A stretch of DNA of 64,000 nucleotides from Pseudomonas sediminis. Its GTDB lineage: Bacteria > Pseudomonadota > Gammaproteobacteria > Pseudomonadales > Pseudomonadaceae. Positions 8,572 through 17,292 of this stretch are shown piece after piece (within the stretch, counting starts at the first letter, position 1; each line of letters begins with the position of its first letter). A program made the position numbers and the translations under genes. The notes under the pieces were generated by a model that was not told the origin of the DNA, searched no databases, and was given only the letters and a program-made list of their open reading frames with translations. The stretch covers positions 868,001 through 932,000 of the forward strand of contig NZ_CP154631.1 of the NCBI RefSeq assembly GCF_039555755.1, written 5' to 3'.

Positions 8572-9042
8572 TCAGTGGCTAAAGCCTTTTGCCGCCAAAG
8601 CTGCCCAGCGGCGCTGACGGTGGGCGTAAAACAGGCGCGCAAAAAGCCACACGAACGGGGTGAGGATGCCGGCCTCGATAGTCACGCGATCTCGGTAAAG
8701 CGTTCCGCCACTCACTTCTTGAGCCGTAATGACGTGATCCCACTTGGTGATTAGCGGGCTATAGCCGTTGTCTCTGAGCATGAAGGTCTGAGCGTTTTCC
8801 GTCTGCGGGTAGGTAATCACAATCGCCTGACGGCCAATGGGCAGTACGCCGAATAGCTTCAGCTTGACCCAGTAGGTGCCCTCGCTCCAGGTATCAGGAA
8901 ACTCAGCCGGAGCCAGCGGGCTGAAACTCAATAAGGGTGAAGCAACCTGACGCAGCAGGCGTGGTGTGCGCACCTGGGCGATCACCTCTGCAAGTGTGCA
9001 CGGCAGCTGGGTGGCGAGATCGACTTGCATGGACACAATCAC
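8572..9042 (-). CDS. SRPBCC-fold protein
   Basis: This 156-residue protein of the SRPBCC (START/Bet v1-like) superfamily shows an N-terminal beta strand plus helices, the middle TYWVKLKLFGVLPIGRQAI strands, and a long C-terminal helix ending in HRQRRW. Its start overlaps the stop of the DUF3703 gene by four bases, so the two are translationally coupled and lie downstream of cadA in one operon. Members bind hydrophobic ligands; no ligand can be proposed here. Confidence 0.6.
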   Translation of the reverse strand: MIVSMQVDLATQLPCTLAEVIAQVRTPRLLRQVASPLLSFSPLAPAEFPDTWSEGTYWVKLKLFGVLPIGRQAIVITYPQTENAQTFMLRDNGYSPLITKWDHVITAQEVSGGTLYRDRVTIEAGILTPFVWLFARLFYAHRQRRWAALAAKGFSH

Positions 9043-9401
9043 CGACTGGATGGGTTTTGCTCATCGCTCGCAAGCAAGGCCTGGAGTTCTTCAGGAACCG
9101 GCATGGGCTTGAACGCGCTGACTCTGGAGCGGCCTGTATTGCCGAGGGGCACCCAGATTTTGGAGAACAACAAGGCCGCGAAAATGCGCGGTATTTGCCC
9201 GGCCACCTCGCGATAATCGCCAATCTGCCAACCGAGCGTGAGCATCAGCCAGTGTGACCTAGCGTGCAGCAAGGGCTGGCGTTGAGTCAGGATGTGTGCG
9301 CGCTCCAGCCATTCAAAGGCATCGGTATTACGTCTCTCCTGCATGGCGTGCTCGGCCTGTTGAAAGGCTTGTTCAATTGCCAGTTGCAATGCTGCTTTCA
9401 T
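9039..9401 (-). CDS. DUF3703 family protein
   Basis: This is a 120-residue helical protein. The ATG at 9401 is chosen because CGGAGGA sits seven bases upstream; a longer frame runs back into cadA but has no start signal. The family signature is LERAHILTQRQPLLHARSH in the middle and VPLGNTGRSRVSAFKPMP near the end. DUF3703 proteins are regularly found beside heavy-metal exporters, and this one begins 16 bp after the cadA stop codon. Its biochemical function is unknown; an accessory role in metal resistance is inferred from linkage. Confidence 0.75.
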   Translation of the reverse strand: MKAALQLAIEQAFQQAEHAMQERRNTDAFEWLERAHILTQRQPLLHARSHWLMLTLGWQIGDYREVAGQIPRIFAALLFSKIWVPLGNTGRSRVSAFKPMPVPEELQALLASDEQNPSSR

Positions 9402-9417
9402 CTTCAATCCTCCGTTC

Positions 9418-11853
9418 CTACTTTTTAAGCAGGCGCAGGCCGTTGAACACCACCAGCAGGCTGACGCCCATGTCGGCAAAGACGGCCATCCACATCGTCG
9501 CCTGCCCCGTTAGGGTAATGGCGAGAAACAGGGCCTTGATCCCTAACGCCAGCACGATGTTCTGCTTGAGGATGACGGCGGTCTGTTGGGATAGGCGGAT
9601 GAAGGCCGGGATCTTGCGCAGGTCGTCATCCATCAAGGCCACATCCGCAGTTTCGATGGCCGTGTCCGTGCCGGCGGCGGCCATGGCGAAGCCGATTTCG
9701 GACTTCGCCAGCGCAGGCGCATCGTTGATGCCGTCGCCCACCATCCCAACAACGTAGCCGCGCGCCTGCAATGCTTCAACGGCCTGCAATTTGTCGACTG
9801 GCAGGAGATTGCCGCGTGCTTCGTCGATGCCCACCTGCTGTGCGATGGCTTCTGCGGTGTGCGGGTTATCGCCAGTCAGCATCGTGGTCTTCACACCCAG
9901 CGCATGAAGCTCCTCGATTGCCTGGCGGCTGGAGTCCTTGACGGTATCGGCAACGGCGAACAGGGCAATGGCACGCTGCGGATTGCACAACACCACCACT
10001 GTTTTGCCTTGGCGTTCGAGACGTTCCAGCGTCGTTTCCAGCTCGGGTGAGCAGAGGCCAAGCTCTTCCACCAGACGGTGGTTACCCAGGTGGAAATCCA
10101 TGCCTTCAATGGTGCCCCGTACACCTCGACCCGGCAGGGCTTCGAATCCCTCAACGGTAGCGAACATCAGGCCATTCTCAGTGGCGTGCTTGGCTATCGC
10201 TTGCGAAACCGGGTGATCAGAGCGACTGGCGAGGCTGGCAGCATGAGTGCGACAGAGTTCTGAGTCCTGTTCAACCAGTGGCATGTAATCGGTTTGCACG
10301 GGTTTGCCATGGGTAATGGTTCCGGTCTTGTCGAGGGCCAGGAAGCCAAGCTTGCCGCCAGTTTCCAGATAAACGCCGCCTTTGATCAGGATGCCTTTGC
10401 GTGCAGCCGCAGCTAAACCACTGACAATGGTGACAGGTGTCGAGATGACCAAGGCGCAAGGGCAGGCAACCACCAGCAGTACCAGGGCACGGTAGATCCA
10501 GTCGTACCAGGGCTCGGCCATGAAGAGTGGCGGCACAATGGCGATAGCCAGGGCGAATAGGAATACGACAGGGGTGTATACCTTGGCGAATTGATCGACA
10601 AAGCGCTGGGTCGGCGCGCGTGAACCCTGCGCCTCTTCGACCGCGTGAATGATACGTGCCAGCGTGGTGTTGGCTGCGGCGGCCAGGACTCGGTATTCCA
10701 GGGAGCCGGCTTCATTGATGGTTCCCGCAAAAACCGGATCGCCGATGGTTTTCTCTACGGGCAGGCTTTCCCCCGTGATGGGCGCTTGGTTGATGGTGGA
10801 GTTGCCGGCAGTAACTTCGCCATCGAGACCGATTCGTTCGCCCGGTCGAACCCTGACCAATGCGCCTACGGCGATGGTTTTAACGTCAACTTCCAGCCAT
10901 GTGCCATCGACCTGCTGCACCGTGGCGCGCTCTGGCGTCAGATCCATCAGGCCACGGATGGCATTGCGAGCCCGATCCAGCGACTTCGCTTCGATCAACT
11001 CGGCGACAGAAAAGAGGAACATGACCATGGCCGCTTCTGGCCATTGCCCAATCAGCACCGCACCGGTCACAGCGATACTCATCAACGCATTGATATTCAG
11101 GTTGCGGTTCTTCAGCGCGATCCAGCCCTTTTTATAGGTCGTCAGGCCGCACAGCAGAATGGCGAGCAGCGCCACGCCAGCCACAGCCCAATCTGGCGCA
11201 AGCTCGGCAAAGTGGATCACTTCCGCCGATAAGGCGGCCACCCCCGAGAGCGCCAAGGGCCACCAGGCTTTCTTGTGAGGGGTGCCTTGCTCTTCTTCAC
11301 GTGCTGTTGCTGAACCCTCAACCACTGGCGTGAAACCAAGCTCGCGAATCGCTGCCAGTGCTGCTGGCAGCGCTTCTGCTGTGTGGCTGAGCGTCAGTAC
11401 ACGTTGAACCAGGTTGAACTCCAATGCACTGATACCGGGTAGCGAGGTCAGCTTGTCGCGGATCAGCTTTTCTTCAGTTGGGCAGTCCATCTGTTCGATT
11501 TTGATGCGGGCTTGCCCTTCAGCAGATAGCGGTTCTGCCTGCATTCCCAGGGACGAGATCGCCGCTTCGATAGGCGCGGTCGACGGCAAGCTGTGCCATA
11601 CCCCAAGAATCCGATTGATCAGGTTGAAGTCGAGCTTATCTATGCCTGCGAGCTTGCTCAGTTTGTCCTGAATCAGCGTCTGCTCGGTAGGGCAGTCCAT
11701 TTGCGCAATGCGGAAGCTGCTGAGCCTGGAGCCGGTTACGGCATTTACTGCTGTCGCCGCTGTGGCAGAGCACTTGCTTGCTTCGTTGGCGTCACAGCAG
11801 ACATCCTTTGAAACCGCTTCAGGTTTGTATTCGTCACCGCAGCAGCCAGCCAT
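9418..11853 (-). CDS. cadA: Cd2+/Zn2+/Pb2+-exporting P1B-type ATPase CadA
   Basis: This 811-residue inner-membrane pump begins with a Cys-rich leader (MAGCCGDE, KDVCCDANEASKC) and two heavy-metal-associated domains, each with the motif QMDCPTE in place of GMTCxxC. The transmembrane block follows, with the ion-path motif VACPCALVIS at about residue 470, the phosphorylation site LALDKTGTITHGKP at about 510, an SDHPVSQAI nucleotide-binding HP motif, and MLTGDNPHT and MVGDGINDAPAL. The CPC motif with cadmium-type leaders marks divalent soft-metal export. It is divergent from cadR and heads an operon with the DUF3703 and SRPBCC genes. Start: ATG with GAGGA upstream. Confidence 0.93.
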   Translation of the reverse strand: MAGCCGDEYKPEAVSKDVCCDANEASKCSATAATAVNAVTGSRLSSFRIAQMDCPTEQTLIQDKLSKLAGIDKLDFNLINRILGVWHSLPSTAPIEAAISSLGMQAEPLSAEGQARIKIEQMDCPTEEKLIRDKLTSLPGISALEFNLVQRVLTLSHTAEALPAALAAIRELGFTPVVEGSATAREEEQGTPHKKAWWPLALSGVAALSAEVIHFAELAPDWAVAGVALLAILLCGLTTYKKGWIALKNRNLNINALMSIAVTGAVLIGQWPEAAMVMFLFSVAELIEAKSLDRARNAIRGLMDLTPERATVQQVDGTWLEVDVKTIAVGALVRVRPGERIGLDGEVTAGNSTINQAPITGESLPVEKTIGDPVFAGTINEAGSLEYRVLAAAANTTLARIIHAVEEAQGSRAPTQRFVDQFAKVYTPVVFLFALAIAIVPPLFMAEPWYDWIYRALVLLVVACPCALVISTPVTIVSGLAAAARKGILIKGGVYLETGGKLGFLALDKTGTITHGKPVQTDYMPLVEQDSELCRTHAASLASRSDHPVSQAIAKHATENGLMFATVEGFEALPGRGVRGTIEGMDFHLGNHRLVEELGLCSPELETTLERLERQGKTVVVLCNPQRAIALFAVADTVKDSSRQAIEELHALGVKTTMLTGDNPHTAEAIAQQVGIDEARGNLLPVDKLQAVEALQARGYVVGMVGDGINDAPALAKSEIGFAMAAAGTDTAIETADVALMDDDLRKIPAFIRLSQQTAVILKQNIVLALGIKALFLAITLTGQATMWMAVFADMGVSLLVVFNGLRLLKK

Positions 11854-11889
11854 GAAGGTATCCTCGTTGAACAGTTGTGTAGAGTGAAC

Positions 11890-11910
11890 ACCCTAAAGCC
11901 ACTACAGGGT
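11890..11910 (-). promoter_or_regulatory. CadR operator within the cadA promoter
   Basis: The dyad ACCCT-11 nt-AGGGT lies between cadA and cadR. Read on the minus strand, a TTGACC -35 box overlaps it, and an extended spacer leads to TGTTCA. This over-long spacing is the hallmark of MerR-family promoters, where the metal-bound regulator untwists the DNA. Confidence 0.75.
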
Positions 11911-11935
11911 CAAGCGTTTGCTGAAGAGGTAATTC

Positions 11936-12388
11936 ATGAAGATTGGAGAGCTGGCCAAGCTTGCCGATTGCCAGGTTGAAACGGTTCGCTATTACGAGCG
12001 CGAGGGGCTGTTGCCGGCTCCGGCCCGTAGCGAGGGTAATTACCGCCTTTACAGCAGTGAGCACCTTGAGCGGCTTACGTTCATTCGCAACTGCCGAACG
12101 CTAGACATGACCCTGGACGAGATCAGAAGCCTGCTGGCGCTGATGGATCGGCCAGAGGGGAACTGTGAGGGTGTGAATAGCTTAGTGGATGAGCACATTG
12201 AGCATGTGCAAGCGCGCGTGACCAGTCTGCTGGCCCTGCAACAACAGCTGATTGAGTTACGACACCGCTGTTCCTCTGAGCGCGGCGTAGATGAGTGTGG
12301 AATCCTCCAGCGCCTGAATACCACTGGCGGTGTCAGTGCGCTTCCGGATGATGGCCACACCCATGTTGGGAAAAGCCACCGCCACTAA
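11936..12388 (+). CDS. cadR: CadR, MerR-family cadmium-responsive regulator
   Basis: This 150-residue protein opens with the MerR winged helix (MKIGELAKLADCQVETVRYY, then EREGLLPAPARSEGNYRLY). The dimerisation helix and metal-site cysteines are at GNCEGVN and CSSERGVDECG, and the tail is His-rich (HTHVGKSHRH). This set of cysteines with a His-rich C-terminus is typical of Pseudomonas CadR. It is divergent from cadA with an operator in between, and it ends at a perfect inverted repeat separating it from the Dsb genes. It is expected to activate cadA in Cd2+ and probably Zn2+ or Pb2+. Confidence 0.93.
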   Translation: MKIGELAKLADCQVETVRYYEREGLLPAPARSEGNYRLYSSEHLERLTFIRNCRTLDMTLDEIRSLLALMDRPEGNCEGVNSLVDEHIEHVQARVTSLLALQQQLIELRHRCSSERGVDECGILQRLNTTGGVSALPDDGHTHVGKSHRH

Positions 12389-12396
12389 ACATGCGC

Positions 12397-12436
12397 CACC
12401 ACCTGCCATGCGAGGCACGCTACATGGCAGGTGGTG
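12397..12436. terminator. bidirectional stem-loop between cadR and the DsbA-like gene
   Basis: A perfect 14-bp inverted repeat (CACCACCTGCCATG pairing with CATGGCAGGTGGTG, 12-base loop) lies between two convergent genes. There is no U-tract, so it is probably a transcript-end structure rather than a classical intrinsic terminator. Confidence 0.6.
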
Positions 12437-12469
12437 AGTCTGGCTCAGCTGTATGCAGACGGTTAGCGC

Positions 12470-13114
12470 TTATTTGCTTTGTTCGACTTCAGCTTTGACC
12501 AGATCATTCAGTGGCTGCGCGCCGAAACTCAATAGCGGCTTGCCATTCACAAAGAACGTAGGTGTCTGGCGCACACCAGCCGCCTGGGCATCCTGAGAGT
12601 CCCTTTTCAGCGTCTCGGTGATATCGGCAGCCATCATCTCTGCACGGGCCTTCTCCACATCCAAGCCTGCCGCTTCAGCAGCCTCCCAGGCCTTCAGCAC
12701 CTGTGGGTCACTGTGCCATTGCGGTTGCGCCACCATGAGTGCTTCCAGAACAGGCTCGAAGACCCCCTGCTTGCGTGCAGTTTCGAGGATTCTTGCTGCT
12801 GTTTCAGAGCCTTCATGGAAGAGGACGTAACGCAGCACCAGGCGCACATCGTTCGGGTTCTCAGCCAGGATCTGTTTCACTACTGGAAAGAAGGCGCGGC
12901 AGGCCTCGCAGGACGGATCGAAGAACTCAACGATGGTTACGGGCGCATTGGCGGTGCCGATAACGGGCGAATGGAAGCGCACCAATGAGCTAGCGACTGG
13001 AGCAACTGGCGGAGTCTCTTCACTGGCCGAATATCGATCATAAAAGAACGCCGCAGCAGCGAAGCCGAGCGCAGTAAGAATGCTGATCACGAGGACGATT
13101 GCACGTCTGCTCAT
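12470..13114 (-). CDS. DsbA/DsbG-like periplasmic thioredoxin-fold protein
   Basis: This 214-residue protein has an N-terminal signal anchor (residues 5-25), then a thioredoxin fold with the active site FFDPSCEACRAFF (CEAC) at about 70 and the cis-Pro loop VRQTPTFFVNGKP at about 185. It resembles BdbD/DsbA-type oxidants. Its start overlaps the stop of the DsbB-like gene (ATGA), so the two form a coupled donor-acceptor pair. Inside a metal-resistance segment it probably keeps thiols of exported proteins oxidised, or repairs them, under soft-metal stress. Confidence 0.82.
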   Translation of the reverse strand: MSRRAIVLVISILTALGFAAAAFFYDRYSASEETPPVAPVASSLVRFHSPVIGTANAPVTIVEFFDPSCEACRAFFPVVKQILAENPNDVRLVLRYVLFHEGSETAARILETARKQGVFEPVLEALMVAQPQWHSDPQVLKAWEAAEAAGLDVEKARAEMMAADITETLKRDSQDAQAAGVRQTPTFFVNGKPLLSFGAQPLNDLVKAEVEQSK

Positions 13115-13554
13115 AGGGAAGACCTCCGACGGATGAGAACAAGAAGAACAGCGATAAGGGTGAATGCGACCAGCGAAAGCAGTGGCAGAGGGACGCTGCC
13201 GAAAATCGTCATGTCAGCGCTGGAGCAGGACGGGCCTGCCCCACAGGGCTTGATGCTCTCTGGTATGGCCCCGAAGTAGAGCAGGCTGTGGTAGAGCGCG
13301 ATGAGCCCGCCCACGACGGTAACCGGCAACGCATAACGCCAGACGCCGAAATCCGAGGTGTAGCAACCAACGGCCAGAATCACGACCAGTGGAAACATGA
13401 ATGCGCGCTGGAACCAGCAGAGCACGCAGGGCGTTTTGCCCATGACCTCGCCGATGAACAAGGCGGCTAAGGTCGAAACCAACGCAATACCCCAGGCCAT
13501 AAGCAACAGGCTCCAGGGGCTGGGAAAGCGAGTGTTTGTCTCTGTTTCCATCAT
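13111..13554 (-). CDS. DsbB-like disulfide bond formation protein
   Basis: This 147-residue four-helix membrane protein has the quinone-linked cysteine pair in GKTPCVLCWFQRAFMFPL (CVLC) and a second pair in KPCGAGPSCSS in the second periplasmic loop. This layout defines the DsbB/BdbC family, which reoxidises DsbA and passes electrons to quinone. It is translationally coupled both to the upstream 65-residue gene and to the downstream DsbA-like gene by ATGA overlaps. Confidence 0.88.
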   Translation of the reverse strand: MMETETNTRFPSPWSLLLMAWGIALVSTLAALFIGEVMGKTPCVLCWFQRAFMFPLVVILAVGCYTSDFGVWRYALPVTVVGGLIALYHSLLYFGAIPESIKPCGAGPSCSSADMTIFGSVPLPLLSLVAFTLIAVLLVLIRRRSSL

Positions 13555-13748
13555 GGTTGATATCTACCCTCTACAGAGGTGGGTGGCACGGGAACTACCG
13601 CCGACGCGATATCGTTCGTGGTGACGTCTTGAGCCAGTGCATCTGCCATGCCCACGAGCATCAGCACGATAGCGAGCAGTAATAAGCGCATCGGGCGGCG
13701 CAGGTGCGCAAACAACGCCCCAGGCTCGCGCGGAGAAAGCGATTGCAT
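13551..13748 (-). CDS. small exported protein in the dsb operon
   Basis: This 65-residue protein has a positively charged N-terminus and a hydrophobic segment (LLLLAIVLMLVGMADALAQ) ending in a likely signal-peptidase site (ALA-Q), leaving about 25 mature residues. It has no known family. Its stop overlaps the start of the DsbB-like gene (ATGA), which argues that it is translated as the first gene of that operon. Confidence 0.5.
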   Translation of the reverse strand: MQSLSPREPGALFAHLRRPMRLLLLAIVLMLVGMADALAQDVTTNDIASAVVPVPPTSVEGRYQP

Positions 13749-13795
13749 AAGTTGATCCTGGATTGCAGTGGTCTTTAGCCGCAGTGCGGCTTTGT

Positions 13796-14155
13796 TTAGA
13801 TCACGCGGCTGGATCGCGGAGGGCGCTCAATCAAGTAGACCGGGCGAGTTGGTGCGGCTTGATCCGGCAGGGTAGCCAGGATGTTGCTTTCTGCCTGGGC
13901 TGGCAGGATAAGCAGCGGCCCAAGGTAAGGGGTCTCGTGCACATGGTCGGCAGTCATCGGCGAGTGCCGGTGACCTGCACAAAAGACGCAAGAGGGGGCT
14001 GCCTCTGTCAGCAAGCTGCTGTGCGTTGACTCGCTCTTGAATCCCGCTTGCGGCTCTGCACCAACCAACAGGGAAGACATATGCCAACCCATGACCAGCA
14101 GCAATGCCATGCTCAGTGTAAGCACTACTTGGATTGTGACCTTACGCCTGGGCAT
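13796..14155 (-). CDS. exported CxxC/His-rich small protein (DUF2946-like)
   Basis: This 119-residue protein has an N-terminal membrane segment (VVLTLSMALLLVMGWHMSS). The mature part holds CVFCAGHRHSPMTADHVHE, a CxxC surrounded by histidines that could bind a metal. It resembles the DUF2946 group found with copper genes, but the match is loose. It is transcribed toward the dsb operon with a 47-bp gap and may be co-transcribed. Confidence 0.55.
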   Translation of the reverse strand: MPRRKVTIQVVLTLSMALLLVMGWHMSSLLVGAEPQAGFKSESTHSSLLTEAAPSCVFCAGHRHSPMTADHVHETPYLGPLLILPAQAESNILATLPDQAAPTRPVYLIERPPRSSRVI

Positions 14156-14533
14156 CGGGATGATGTCGATATGTATAGTGGTGGGAGGTATTTGCTCCGA
14201 CCCTCATTGGTATGAAGATACGGTTGCCGTACGAATTGCTCCGCAATGAGACCATTCTCGGGGAGTAGGCACAAGCACCATGGCGATACCTGTGCGGCTT
14301 AGGTGGGGCGGGCTAGGATGCATGCTGGAAAAATCAGTGCTTCCGTTTTTGGCCAATGATCGAATTTTCAGGGTGCCCAGTTTGGGTCGACCTTGCCCTT
14401 TTTGACCTGCAAGTACAGGCCTGAAGCAGCCATTGATGAATGACCATTGGCCGTTAGCGCTGCTTGCCTTATCCCTAGCTAACCATCCTTGTCCTCCCTA
14501 ACGCGGAGAGCAAACCATGACTTTGAGTGAACC
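14156..14533. other. intergenic stretch before the BASS/ACR3-type gene
   Basis: No gene is supported in these 378 bases. A short frame ATG..TGA (14517-14537) precedes the transporter start. The segment around 14350-14450 holds fragments such as TTTTTGGCCAAT and AAGCAGCCATTGATGAATGA. They resemble the interspersed intergenic sequences that also supply the IS1182 target palindrome. Confidence 0.4.
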
Positions 14534-15523
14534 ATGACAAGAGATGCACTAGAGCAGAACCAAGTACCGATCTACTTCGTAGCAGTGATTGTCGCGGCGA
14601 TTGGCGGCTTGCTGGCTCCGAACACCGCCCAGGGATTGTCGGTCTTGGTCACGCCCACCATCGCTGTTCTGATGTATGCGATGTTTCTTCAGATTCCGTT
14701 CCTGAACCTTAAAGATGGCATGCGCAACAAGCCCTTCATGGCTGCGCTCCTAGTCGCCAATTTTGTTTTGATTCCTCTCCTGGTTTGGGGGCTGACCCGC
14801 TTCTTGGATGGACATCCCGCCATCCTGATTGGCGTGCTATTGGTGTTACTGACGCCCTGCATCGATTACGTGGTTGTGTTCACCCACATTGGCCGGGGTG
14901 ACTCACGCCTGATCCTTTCGGCGACGCCGATTTTGCTGTTACTTCAGCTTGCTCTTTTACCCCTCTACCTGGGGCTTATGCTGAGTGATACTTCGGGGGT
15001 GGTCGTGTCGATAGGCCCCTTTGTCGAAGCCTTTCTGGCACTCATCATGGCCCCGCTGATCCTGGCACTGCTGACAGAAGCATTGGTAAAGCGCTCCGCA
15101 GCGGTGAAGACATGGGCTGATGCTTGGGCCTGGTTACCTGTGCCGGCCATGGCGGCGGTGCTCATAGCCGTGGTCGGCTCGCAGATTGCTCCCGTAGTGA
15201 ATGAGATCGGCAGGCTTGCTCCCGTACTGCCGATCTACATCGCCTTTGCCTTCTTGGCTCCCGTAATCGGTGCACTGGTCTCCAAGGTGTGCAAGCTGCC
15301 TGTGCGGTCGGCAAGGGCTGTGATCTTCAGCAGCTCGACGCGCAACTCACTGGTGGTGCTGCCCCTTGCATTAGCGCTGCCTGAACAGCTGCGGGGGCTC
15401 GCCGCCGCTGCGGTGATTACCCAGACCCTTGTCGAGCTGGTTGCTGAACTGGTCTATGTCCGGGCTGTGCCAGCGTTTCTTTGCCGTGATCGTGCCGAGA
15501 CTAGCGAACCGCTCAACGGCTGA
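14534..15523 (+). CDS. BASS/ACR3-type arsenic-resistance-like transporter
   Basis: This 329-residue protein has about ten predicted membrane segments and belongs to the bile acid:sodium symporter superfamily that includes ACR3 arsenite exporters. Conserved features are the helix-4 motif LVLLTPCIDYVVVFT, comparable to the ACR3 cysteine motif, and a late FSSSTRNSLVVLPLALALP helix break. Databases usually name this subgroup arsenic resistance protein, but no arsR, arsC or arsH is nearby. Arsenite transport is therefore unproven, and another anion or organic arsenical is possible. It sits at the right end of the IS-bracketed metal segment. Confidence 0.72.
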   Translation: MTRDALEQNQVPIYFVAVIVAAIGGLLAPNTAQGLSVLVTPTIAVLMYAMFLQIPFLNLKDGMRNKPFMAALLVANFVLIPLLVWGLTRFLDGHPAILIGVLLVLLTPCIDYVVVFTHIGRGDSRLILSATPILLLLQLALLPLYLGLMLSDTSGVVVSIGPFVEAFLALIMAPLILALLTEALVKRSAAVKTWADAWAWLPVPAMAAVLIAVVGSQIAPVVNEIGRLAPVLPIYIAFAFLAPVIGALVSKVCKLPVRSARAVIFSSSTRNSLVVLPLALALPEQLRGLAAAAVITQTLVELVAELVYVRAVPAFLCRDRAETSEPLNG

Positions 15524-15599
15524 ACCTGCTCCGGGTTGGTCACGTGACATCGATAGCGGACGTAGGACAACATCTTGTTGCGGATGTCTGCTTTTGGCC

Positions 15600-17256
15600 C
15601 AGAGTGTGTAAAAACGCACCGGTAAACCCTTGCTATGATTTCCGAGAATCTCAGCGTATGGGACGCCCATGAAACGGTTTATCCAGGGTGAACACCGAGG
15701 TCAAAGCACCTTACTTCCCGAAAGCCTCGACGACTACGTCAGCGATACCAATCCGGTTCGGGTGGTTGACGTTTTCGTCGATGAACTCGACCTAGCCACG
15801 CTAGGTTTTGATGGCGTCATTCCAGCCGAAACCGGAAGACCGGCTTACCACCCTTCGATCCTGCTGAAGATCTATATCTACGGCTATCTAAACCGCATTC
15901 AATCGAGCCGGCGTCTTGAGCGAGAAGCTCAGCGCAACGTCGAACTCATGTGGTTAACCGGGCGATTGATGCCCGATTTCAAGACCATCGCCAACTTCCG
16001 AAAAGATAACAGCAAGGCCATTCGCGGCGTCTGCCGCCAGTTCGTTTTGCTCTGCCAGCAGTTGGGGTTGTTTGGCGAAAACTTGGTTGCCATCGACGGC
16101 AGCAAATTCAAGGCAGTGAACAACCGTGACCGCAATTTCACCAGCGCCAAACTGAAGCGGCGTATGGAAGAAATCGAGGCGAGCATCAGCCGTTATTTGG
16201 CTGTGCTCGATGCGGCTGATCGACAGATTCCTAGCGCCTCCGCGCCAGACACTGCCAGCCTGGAAGATAAGATTGCCAAGCTAAAAGCGCATATGAAAGA
16301 GCTTCAAGGGATCGAAACTCAGCTCAACGATTCCCCTGATAAACAGGTTTCGCTGACCGACCCGGATGCCCGTTCGATGATGACGCGCGGCAGCGGTATC
16401 GTCGGCTACAACGTGCAGACGGCTGTCGATACGCAGCACCACCTGATCGTTGCTCACGAGGTCACCAACAGCGGTTCAGACCGCGACCAACTCAGTTCAA
16501 TGGCGAAGCAGGCTCGTGAAGCCATCGGCGCAGAAACGCTGTCCGTGGTGGCTGACCGAGGCTACTTCAAGGGTGAAGAGATCCTTGCCTGTCACGACGC
16601 AAACATCACGGCCTACGTGCCTAAGCCAATGACTTCAAGCGCCAAGGCTGATGGCCGATTCAATAAAGATGCCTTCGTGTATGACCCGACGAAAAACGAA
16701 TACACCTGCCCGGCGGGAGAGGCACTGATCTGGCGATTCTCCAGCGTTGAGAAAGGCATGAATATGCACTGTTACTGGAGTTCTAAGTGCCAGAGTTGTG
16801 CGCTGAAAACCCAGTGCACACCAAGCACAAATCGTCGAGTAAGGCGCTGGGAGCATGAAGCAGTGCTGGAGGAAATGCAGCGCCGGTTGAACCAAGCACC
16901 AGAGATGATGCGGGTTCGAAAACGGACTGTTGAGCATCCCTTCGGTACGCTCAAGCAATGGATGGGCGCAACGCACTTCCTGACCCGAAAGCTGAACGGG
17001 GTGAGTGCGGAGATGAGCTTGAATGTGCTCGCCTACAACTTGAAACGGGTGATGAAAATCATCGGCACCGAAGGCCTGTTGAAGGCGATGACGGCGTAAA
17101 AGCCCCAGCTTTTGCTGCTCCAAGAGGTGCCAAAGCGCTTCATAAACGCTCTGACGCGCTATTGGCGCTGATCGCGGCTATTTGCTTGGGAAACCGCCTC
17201 GCCCAGGAACACTGGGCTGAGGCACCCAAGATGCGAAAGTGTTTTTACACACTCTG
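15600..17256 (+). mobile_element. IS1182-family insertion sequence, copy 2
   Basis: This copy looks identical to 5933-7589 and has the same 1657-bp length, the same ends, and GGCC outside both ends (15596-15599 and 17257-17260). Its left flank CTGCTTTT is the reverse complement of the right flank of copy 1, which is informative about how the segment between them arrived. Confidence 0.92.
15669..17099 (+). CDS. IS1182-family DDE transposase (copy 2)
   Basis: This 476-residue transposase is identical to the copy at 6002-7432, with the same DDE-region motifs (AIDGSKFKAVNN, VVADRGYF, HPFGTLKQWMG) and cysteine cluster. It is intact, so either copy could mobilise the intervening metal segment. Confidence 0.93.
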   Translation: MKRFIQGEHRGQSTLLPESLDDYVSDTNPVRVVDVFVDELDLATLGFDGVIPAETGRPAYHPSILLKIYIYGYLNRIQSSRRLEREAQRNVELMWLTGRLMPDFKTIANFRKDNSKAIRGVCRQFVLLCQQLGLFGENLVAIDGSKFKAVNNRDRNFTSAKLKRRMEEIEASISRYLAVLDAADRQIPSASAPDTASLEDKIAKLKAHMKELQGIETQLNDSPDKQVSLTDPDARSMMTRGSGIVGYNVQTAVDTQHHLIVAHEVTNSGSDRDQLSSMAKQAREAIGAETLSVVADRGYFKGEEILACHDANITAYVPKPMTSSAKADGRFNKDAFVYDPTKNEYTCPAGEALIWRFSSVEKGMNMHCYWSSKCQSCALKTQCTPSTNRRVRRWEHEAVLEEMQRRLNQAPEMMRVRKRTVEHPFGTLKQWMGATHFLTRKLNGVSAEMSLNVLAYNLKRVMKIIGTEGLLKAMTA

Positions 17257-17292
17257 GGCCGGTAACTGACATCGCAGGAGTAACCTTGAAAG

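Larger units (their letters stand above)
7594..15595. mobile_element. metal/thiol cargo segment bracketed by direct IS1182-family copies
   Basis: This 8-kb segment between the two identical IS copies carries metal-handling and disulfide genes. Its two inner flanks (CTGCTTTT before copy 2, AAAAGCAG after copy 1) join across a single GGCC to make the perfect 20-base palindrome CTGCTTTTGGCCAAAAGCAG. That is expected if one IS had inserted there on a circular molecule which then entered this locus by recombination with a second IS copy. The outer flanks would then be the original neighbours. Confidence 0.6.

Noticed and set aside
9859..11671. Several plus-strand frames of 60-195 aa opposite cadA
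   Set aside because: They are antisense shadows of the cadA reading frame; none has a ribosome-binding site or a recognisable family.
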